Assembly: GCF_963678635.1 (NCBI RefSeq)
Contig: NC_087069.1
Span: 39,395,076 to 39,455,075, forward strand
From: Symsagittifera roscoffensis
Lineage: Eukaryota; Xenacoelomorpha; Acoela; Convolutidae
Direction: 5' to 3'
DNA length: 60,000 nt
Of the stretch, positions 12,101-21,100 are shown in pieces; positions within the stretch are counted from its first letter, which is position 1, and each line of letters begins with the position of its first letter. The translations under genes and the position numbers were made by a program. Below the pieces are notes generated by a model that was given only the letters and a program-made list of their open reading frames with translations, ran no database searches and was not told the DNA's origin.

Positions 12101-15100
12101 TTGCCCTCCCAATTTTGTTTAATTCTGGTTTTTTAGATACTGCACGCAGAGGTGTCGCAACTTGGCACCTGGAGTTGTTTGCAGCTGTGTAGACGGATAC
12201 TCGTTGACCTCAGACACTGTCTGCAAACACGTACAAACTACAACCGGCGAAGACACTTATCTCTTGTTCACGTTAGAACTACTGACCCCTTTTCAGCTCT
12301 TAATTCCTTACGTGCTCGTTTCCTCCCCACACTCCAGAAATCACTTCAGTTCAGTGTGAAAATTAGGCAGAAGTATTTTCTTTTTTGACCCTTTTAACCT
12401 GTCAACCGTTGAAAAAATATCAAACCCCAATTTTCGTTCAAAAAAATCAAGGAGTAACCGCAATAGTTTGTGATATATCTGGTGATATATCGTGAATTTA
12501 GTTCATAAACAGAAATTGTTTTTCTCCAAATATCATTTTGAAAATCAGGAATAGTTTTCATGTATGTTCGTTTCAGCGACGAGGTATCTGTTCGTCGTCT
12601 GAACTTAAACACTGGCAGTGTTGAAATCGTGGAAGACGAAGGGGATCTGATCGTGGCAGCCGACTTCAACAGGGAGTTGGAGCGGGTGTTTTTTGTCGAC
12701 AATACTCAGGGCAAAATCCGAAGGACTCATATCAATGGCCTAGAGCTGCCCGTAGATTTTATAACGAGAGATGTCCAAGGAGCGGAAGGTCTCTCTGTAG
12801 ACTGGGTCGGAAAGTACGCCTCCTGCTCTTTCCATTTTTTAAATTTCAGTATCCTGTGACACACTTTTAACTCATTTCACAAGGTTGTTCATAGTTAAAT
12901 TTGATCAATGTAATGACGAGGATTTCTGAATAACAAACTCTGGCTTGTTTGATGTTTTCAATTAAACCTTGTTTGAGTTTGGCCTTATCTCAAATCTGAC
13001 CTCAATTTATTTTCATTCAGCCAATCAGGACTGATAGACGATATTATGTCTCGAATTTCTGCTTAGGATTTCGAAAAGTTTTAGTTCTTAGCGATAGTTT
13101 AAATATTTTGCAACATCGCTGGTCTCCAAATAGCCAAATTGCATCCCAATTGTCAAATTTTTTGGAATAATTGAAACTTTTAATTCTGAGTTTTAGTTAT
13201 TGTGATAATCTTTCGATTAGTCATTATGATGATCTCCTGATATGTTTCATTTAGAAATGTTTACTGGACCGACAATGAGCGAGCCACTATTGAAGTTGCA
13301 ACCATTGATGGCAAATATCGGAAGACTCTCGTGAGTGAAGGTATCAAATCGCCCCGCCCTATAGTCGTGTACCCGAGGGGCAAACTCCTGTTCTACGCTG
13401 ATTGGGGGTACGGTAATAAGCACATTGGCAGGATGTACATGGACGGCACTATGACCACTAGAATTGTAGTCGAACGGATCAGTTGGCCGAATGGACTCAC
13501 AGTAGACGAGACGACTGAGATGTTGTACTGGGTCGATTCTCACCTACAAACGATTGAGTAATTCGAACACTTTTATTGGTTCTGCCAAACTTTTTTCCTC
13601 TTATTTCATTAAATGGTTCCAAGTCTTCAAAACTTACAGCATTTCAGATCAGATTACTTATGCTTTATCTGCGCATCAGAGGTCAATCACAGTTGTTAGT
13701 GGTGCTTCATATGAAGCTTGTCTACTCTTTTAATCAAACTTTTGATAAAAACAGTTTTTTGATGTTCAGAACATGTGACTTTGACGGCAACAAGCGCTAC
13801 CTTGTGATGTCATCAGTCAAGAACCCTGGATTCCTTGCCCATCCGTTTGCCCTCTCAGTGTTTGACCAGTTTGTGTTCTGGACAGACTGGGTCAACGGAA
13901 CCATTAATCGTGCCGACAAGCGGGACGGAAGTGGCGCCGAGGTCATCTCGGAAACAGCGAAAAGACCCATGGACGTGCGTGTATACCACCGGCTGAAGCA
14001 GCTCAATCTAGTCACGAATGCCGAAGGAGGTTTGCCAGCTTAACTCAAATGAATTGTTAACAACTTTGAAATAGTGGATCCGCTGTACAATCTCACCCTC
14101 TTCTTGTCGGCGGTGTAGGGGTAGTAAAGTTGAATCAAATCATTAACATTAAGATCATTTATCCACGAGGGATAGGACCAACATACGAGCTGTACAGCTC
14201 GTCACGGCGAACCGCTGTTGTCCCCTGCTTAAGAATTACATGCATTTTGTTTTGGTTATTTTTCTGGGCTGGGTAATGTTGCCTCACCCTCAAGCAACGA
14301 GCACATACATACAACCATTGGTAACCAAAAAACATTTCATGAAATTGCACTTGATTATAACATAAAAATAAATTCGTTTTCATTTTCGATTATTACTTAC
14401 ATAACTCAAAGCAATATAAAAAATCCCATCTTGGAGGAACAGCAAAAAGGCCAGTTCGCTGCCTATCGAGTGGTGTCTTCATGAGCAAACAACAGAAAAT
14501 ACACATGAATTTCCAATCACTCAAACTCTATGTTTAACCACGAAATGCTAACTATAAAAAAACTATAAAACTATTATCATAGGAAGTTACATTGCTTGCG
14601 TTAGTTATATGATGTTTTCGTATCAAATTTATTCGCTGATATATTTTTTACAATTTAAAAGTGTTCTTATTTTGTATATAGATCCAATGGTGAGCTACGA
14701 ACAATCTGGTTGCGCAATAATGCTGCTGACCGTCAACGGAGGTTCCGACTATATCTGCGCATGCCCTGATGACTTCCGACTAAATCCGGTCAGTGTATCT
14801 CTGAAGCTTTGCTGAACCTTAACTCTTTACACATCAATTGGAATGAAATAGCTGAAACTATATCAAATTGGCATAAATAGATAAATATAGGATAACTTCT
14901 CTTGATTAATCGTTTGAAGCCTCAATGAATGAAGTGAAGACACTTACGTCTTGAGGCTTTTTTGTTTTGTTTTGGTTTTTAGTTTTAAAATTCCCTTTTA
15001 TCTTGTTCCTTTCGGTTTCCTGGAGTTGATTGGCACTTCTCAAACTGAATATTAGCTTTGTTTTGTTGTTTTTGTGGTGTTTTTGTTGCGACCACGTCAG

Positions 15101-18100
15101 AAGTAGGGTGTTTTTTTTTCACCCGCTTTCAGGTAGCTTAAAGAAAGCACATAGGGGATCACATGGGGTATCGTTGTAAGCCCTATTGGATGTGATTAAG
15201 ATTCTTAAAAAATATAAAAATGTCTTCGTGTTGAGACAATTTACAATTTACTCTGACTTCTTGAGCGTTCAGACTCAAGTTTGCGAAGAGCGGATAATTT
15301 AGCGAATATTCTTAATTTTTACGTTGAGTAAGTCGGTTGTCCAAATTACAAACTGAAATAGTAATGATCTATTATGCTTTAAAAGATAACGTTCACTAGT
15401 GGGTTTTTGGAGGCAAATTTCATCCCTGTAAAAAATTAAATTGAATTAAGGGTAGCAGGGTTATGTGCGAGTGGCGTAAAAAAAGTTATTGTTTCTTTAA
15501 AATTTGTGTAGTTTTTGCGCTTGGTGTGATGAGAGAAGCAATACAAAATCTTAGGTTATTTGTAAATGAGGGATAATCAACTACATTTGTCTTTTGTTAC
15601 AAAAAAAATAGAACAAAAAATAAGGTTAAATTGCAGACTATTTTTTTGAAGTTTTTGACAAATTTTCTATTGCCACAGACGCGGTAACAAAGCTACGAAA
15701 ACTAGTTTTCTTGGAAAACAAACCATTTTTTGACGGCCTAAATTAAGTTTATGACAACATCTACTCGATTGCTTTAATTGCTCAAATTCAGAATGAAGAA
15801 TCTTTTTGATATTTTTCGAATCACGCTTGGAAGAACTTAAATTTTCTGATGGTGTTCGTGGGCCTGATTTTGCATTGAAAAAGAAGAGAGTTACTAAAAA
15901 AACTGAAACACGCCCGAAGGCAGTCGTCGGAACAAAAAATGACTTTATCTGATTTTGATCTCATTATTTTGAATGCTAACTGACTGTGGTCGGAACAATC
16001 TGGAATACTATCAAATTGATTACCTACGCGCATTTTTTACGAGACCTTGCGGTTTTCTAAGTCAAATATAACATGTAAATAATCATAATCGATTAACGAG
16101 CTTATTGTGTATTATTACAAAACCTTTTTACGGCGTACTGATATAACGTTCAAGCAAAATCGAAAAAGTGCAAGTCAGTATTTTAGTACGAGTCACCGTT
16201 TTTCTCCAAGCAATGAAGTTTTTAGTTTTTGTCATCATCATTGTTTATCCAGGAATCATAACGAATAATCCAGTTGCTTTCGCTTTAAAACACGATTGAC
16301 GTAGAAAAAGATCTTCTGGCCCAAAAATTCCTAATTCACGAAGATACGAGCAAATTTTAGGCAGCACTTTCCAAACAGGTGAGAAATTTTCTCAAACTCG
16401 CATAAGCACGGAGAGCATAATCGGTCACTTTTCAGCCCCGTTTTCGCAGCCTATCTCTATCTGGCATACCATTGAAGAGTAATTTGTTGTACATATATTT
16501 TTTAAATCTGTTAATTTAGTCCGTTTCTACGGCGAACTAGTTTTCCCCTCTTTTATTAGCCTTATGCCAAATTTGAGGCAGCTTTTTTCCATTCTGGAGG
16601 CCCAACACTGGTTAACGTGCAAGTTTGAGATAAAGAAACTGTATATATCTTTACTTTTTGTGGGTCTTTTGCTGATTAGAGTCCATGACGACCCGCGTAT
16701 AACGAATCGCTCTTCCCATACAGTCAATTGTAGCCTCAAAAATTTTTAAACTCTTTTTTCCGAATTTTTTATTGCAGGTATATTTTTTGGATAGCTTTAT
16801 TGAGACATTCCTTTTCGCTTGTTCGTCTCCAGAAACTCAAGTGCTAATTAAATTTTGAAAGTTTGCCGTCAAAACTTTGCACAAAATGTTGGGCCAGCCA
16901 ACACCTCCCTTATTAAATGCTCGTTCCAGGAACTGCAGAGCTATCCCAACTGCAGACCTTGCAGTGGCAACGGAGAAAAGGATCTGTCTAGCCTGGAGTG
17001 CCGGTGCTTCGATGGATATAAGGGAATCAACTGCGAGCGAAAGGATGGACGAGGAGGCGCAGATGGTTAGTTTCACTTGTTCAATTGTCGATTTTACAGG
17101 AGATCTAGCTTAGAATTCAAAAAAGTGAAAAAAAAACAAATTAAATGAAGTTCCGAATTTGATTGAGATTAAACTTGTTAAGAAATGCGAGCTGGTGCAT
17201 CAATTTAGAAACATCTAACCAATGCATATTTTTATCAGCTTTTTGCTCCGAATTTCGAAGAAAACGGGATATTTATGCTCCTTTTCACCAATCGAAATCA
17301 TAACAATTTTCAACAAAATTTTTTTATACCCCATGAAGAGTTTATTCATAATGCTGAGAGCGTAACGCGAATTATTTATGCGTGGCGAATTATCCCGCGC
17401 AACAAATCGTCCCAAATTTAATTGAGGCTAGCTAATTGGTCGTATTATTTTCGTGAGGTATTAATTGGTGAGATAGAACTTCAAGTCTAAAGTGTTCAAG
17501 TCAGTTTATCATGTAAATGGGGAGCTTTTAACTGGCAAAGATTCATTTTTCCCTGGTATTAGAATATTTTATTTTTGCGTGTAAACATAATGGCAATGCA
17601 ATGTTTATTTCTAGTGATCGGAGTAGTGATGTTGGTGTTGATTCTGGTCGTGATCAGTCTTGTCGTGATCATCGGCATAATCTACAGACATGAAATCAAG
17701 TAAGTTGCAGATGAAGAACAATTTATTCAGAAGGAATAGAACAGTAAGAGAGCTGATAATAAGACTGCTCGTATCAAGGCTGAAGGCTGATTTTTCCAGC
17801 CACCTTTAATAAGTCTGAAACATTTTCTCTTAGAAAATTTACACGTTTTTAATAAACAAAAGGAAATTTTGAAGTTGCACTCATTTTTTGCTAGAAGCCA
17901 TCTCATGCGTGGCTGCACTGACACAAATGGTTTCGGATCGATTTAAATTGATTTTAAATCGATTTTAAATTGATCCAAATCGATTAACAATGTACATTTT
18001 ACGAACTTAAATGTATTTTAAATCGAGTCAAATCGATCTTTTTGAAAATTTTAAATCGGTTCAAATGTCTAACAAATTGAGGATCTACATAACAATCTCC

Positions 18101-21100
18101 ACCCCTTTCAAGAAAGGGGAAGGGGGTGGGAGATTGTTAAGTAGATCAAAGTGTACGATTTTTCGACCAATCAGAATGCAGCAAAATTAGAATTTACAAT
18201 AGAAAGCTCAGTACTAATTTACTGTATTTATTTATAAGGATGGAGATTCCTAAATAGGTACCATAAGGGGGGATTGTTAATTAGGTCCAAAATCGATTTA
18301 AATCGATTTTGGATGGGGCTTCCGACTCACTAAAATCCATCCAAAACTCACTGAAATCCGTTTTAAATCTATTTAAATCGATCTTATTTGAATCGGTTTG
18401 AGTGTTTTAAAAATCGATTTAAATCAATTTGGATGGATTTGCAGACTCGTTAAAATCAAGTTTTTTGCTAACACGGCGAGAAAAACATGCCCTCCAAAAT
18501 AGTGTTGGAATTTTTTATTCTCGATGTTTTAAAAATAAACACTCGTGCCAGATGTTATAGAATTCAATAAAATGATCCGCATTAATCGAACTTTAAACTC
18601 GAAAATAGGCAGTTAAATAATAGAAAATTATTGTAAATCAGATTTTGCAAAATGCTTGTTAACAAAAAAGAAAAGGGTCAGAAGAAATTAAAATTTGATC
18701 TCATTAATATGCAATTACATCATAGAAAATTATGAAGATAAATCAGATTTTGAGCAAAACTTATGAAACGAATCAAGAAAAAAATCAATATATATCAGTT
18801 TTAGTAAACATGCTTTTAGAAAACAATAGATCAGTTTTCAATATAGAAATTATGCAAAAAATCATAGAATTTCATCTATATTTATATTGATTTTTTTTAT
18901 TTGGTCTTTTTATGCTACAATACGCCATGGATGTAAAACAAAAAATGATAGACATTGAAAAAATGCAATAAAAATTCTATACTAATGAATCTCGAATGAA
19001 AAAAAATGGATTTAAACCGATTTAAATCCGTTTTGATCCCCTTAAAACTAAAAACAATTTCAGACTAAAAAAAATGCATTTAAATTGATTTAAAATCGCT
19101 TTGGATCAATTTTTTAGATGGGATTTAAAATCAATTTAAATCAATTTTAAATCGATCCAAATAAACCTTCATCTTTTTTATTTAAACTTCGTACTTTTTT
19201 CATACTAAAATTGATCGAATTTAACCAACGTACTTTTTTCATACTAAAATTGATCCTAATCCATTTTTGTCAGTGCGGGAGCTTTTCGTGTAGCAACGCG
19301 TTATTTGCATCAGATTATTCACATCATACTTTTGTAAGCGATAAAAGCCGATATGGAAAAACTAAGTACAGCGTTTTAATTGTACCAAACTGGCCATTTG
19401 TAAACGCTCATAACTCTTCAGAAATCATCAATGTTAAAAAAAATTTCTAATCTTTGTGCTCAAGAAATAATTTTTCTAATGACGTCAAGTTCCTCAAAAA
19501 CTCATACATTCAATGCATACATTATCATGAGCATAATACATTTTATCCCATATAAATCTCATTATAATCTCATAAAGTTTTCAGATCTATATTTGTTCTG
19601 GGTGTTTGAAAATTGCCAATTTTGCCATGTTCTGTTTGAAAATTGCCAATTTTGCCAAAGTTTGTTCACTTCAAATTATGCGCGCTTTGAAGAGTTTATT
19701 CATAGAGCGTAACGCAAATTATTCATGCGTGGCGAATTATCTCGCACAACAAAATGGTTTCAAAATAAATTGAGGCTAGGTCCTTAGGTTTTCAGATCTA
19801 TATTTGTTCTGGGTGTTTGAAAATTGCCAAATTTGCCATGTTCTGGACAAATTATGCGCGCTTTGAAGAGTTTATTCATAGAGCGTAACGCAAATTATTC
19901 ATGCGTGGCGAATTATCTCGCACAACAAAATGGTTTCAAAATAAATTGAGGGTAGCTAATTGGTGGTATTAATTTCGTACGACTCAAAATTTTACACTTT
20001 GATATTGTCCTAAATGTATAGGTTTTCAATATTTTCTTTTTCCAAAATCTATTTGATATGAATTAAGGGACAGTCGGAAGAGTCAGGGCTTTGCCCTGAT
20101 ATTCGAGCAGTCTTGTTTTTGTTAATAACCGCAAGTACGCTTTTGATTGCTTTCTGGGCTAGAAAAAGTGTGAATCAAATAGCTGAAGAATAAATCAGCC
20201 GAAAGTTTGTTCACTTGAATGACACTTGCCAGTCTTCCGTAACTGTCTTATAATTGTTCCGTTACGTTCAAGCAACAGATACGTGGCTTTGGCTAGCTGA
20301 TTTTGTAACTGGTTTATACTGCGGCTGCTTTATATAGCTATTTAGAAAGTACTGTCTTATCTTTAGACATCGAGAAAAAGATAGTGCTTTTTGTCTGCTT
20401 TTTTGGTAACCAATCATCGTTAAATTCAATCATTGATAAGTTCAAATCAAATTCGTTTGCCAAAAGAACATGAACTTTGAAATTTGAACTTTGCGCTCTC
20501 TTATGACTGAATCGAAAATGGCCCACAAAATTGTAAACGAATTTCAGTTTCGAAATCGGTTTTTGATTTTTATAATTACTTAGCGGAGTTATTAAATGGC
20601 GGTCGGAACTTTCAGGGTTTCGCCCTGATACGAGCAGTATTGTTTGAAGTTTCCATTTCCTTGCGTTCCTGGACGCTTCTGCAACAATGGCAATGTTTTA
20701 AATTTCGTTTGAGGTGTGAGTCTAAGGCCGAGTTAGTAGCTTTTTTTGTCAAAACTTGAGAAAAAAAAGCTCGAAAATGGTTTTCAGCTAATTCGAAGCT
20801 CAAATTAGCTGACGTAAAAACCTAAATTTTTCAAAAAACTGCATCTATCTGCCAAAAATTTCCTATGCATGTCTGTTGGCCAGGCCGGAGTAACTGTTTT
20901 TTCTTGCTTCAAAATTTTATATATGTATTTTCAAGTTGTGTTGACATTTAACAAAATGGTGTTTTGGAGGTTTTTTGGGAGCATCCAGGAAAAAACCTTT
21001 GTGTAATTTGAAATTTGTTAGAAACGTGGTTTTTATTTTTATGAGAAAACTTATGTTTTAAGGAGAACGGCTGTTTCCTTGATGAATAGGCCACTAAATG

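Noticed and set aside
12152-12388. ORF continuing beyond the EGF exon near 12272
   Set aside because: The continuation ([10 protein letters not shown]...) is not family-like, and splicing at 12271 gives an exact in-phase propeller.
13576-14043. 155-codon open frame over LRP exon 13770-14029
   Set aside because: Its first 64 codons are intron. The family homology starts exactly at the acceptor GTTCAG|AACA, and the last codons are intron after the donor.
17916-19275. Calling the inverted-repeat element a CACTA/EnSpm transposon
   Set aside because: CACTG ends fit, but no 3-bp target duplication or transposase is visible, so the superfamily is left open.
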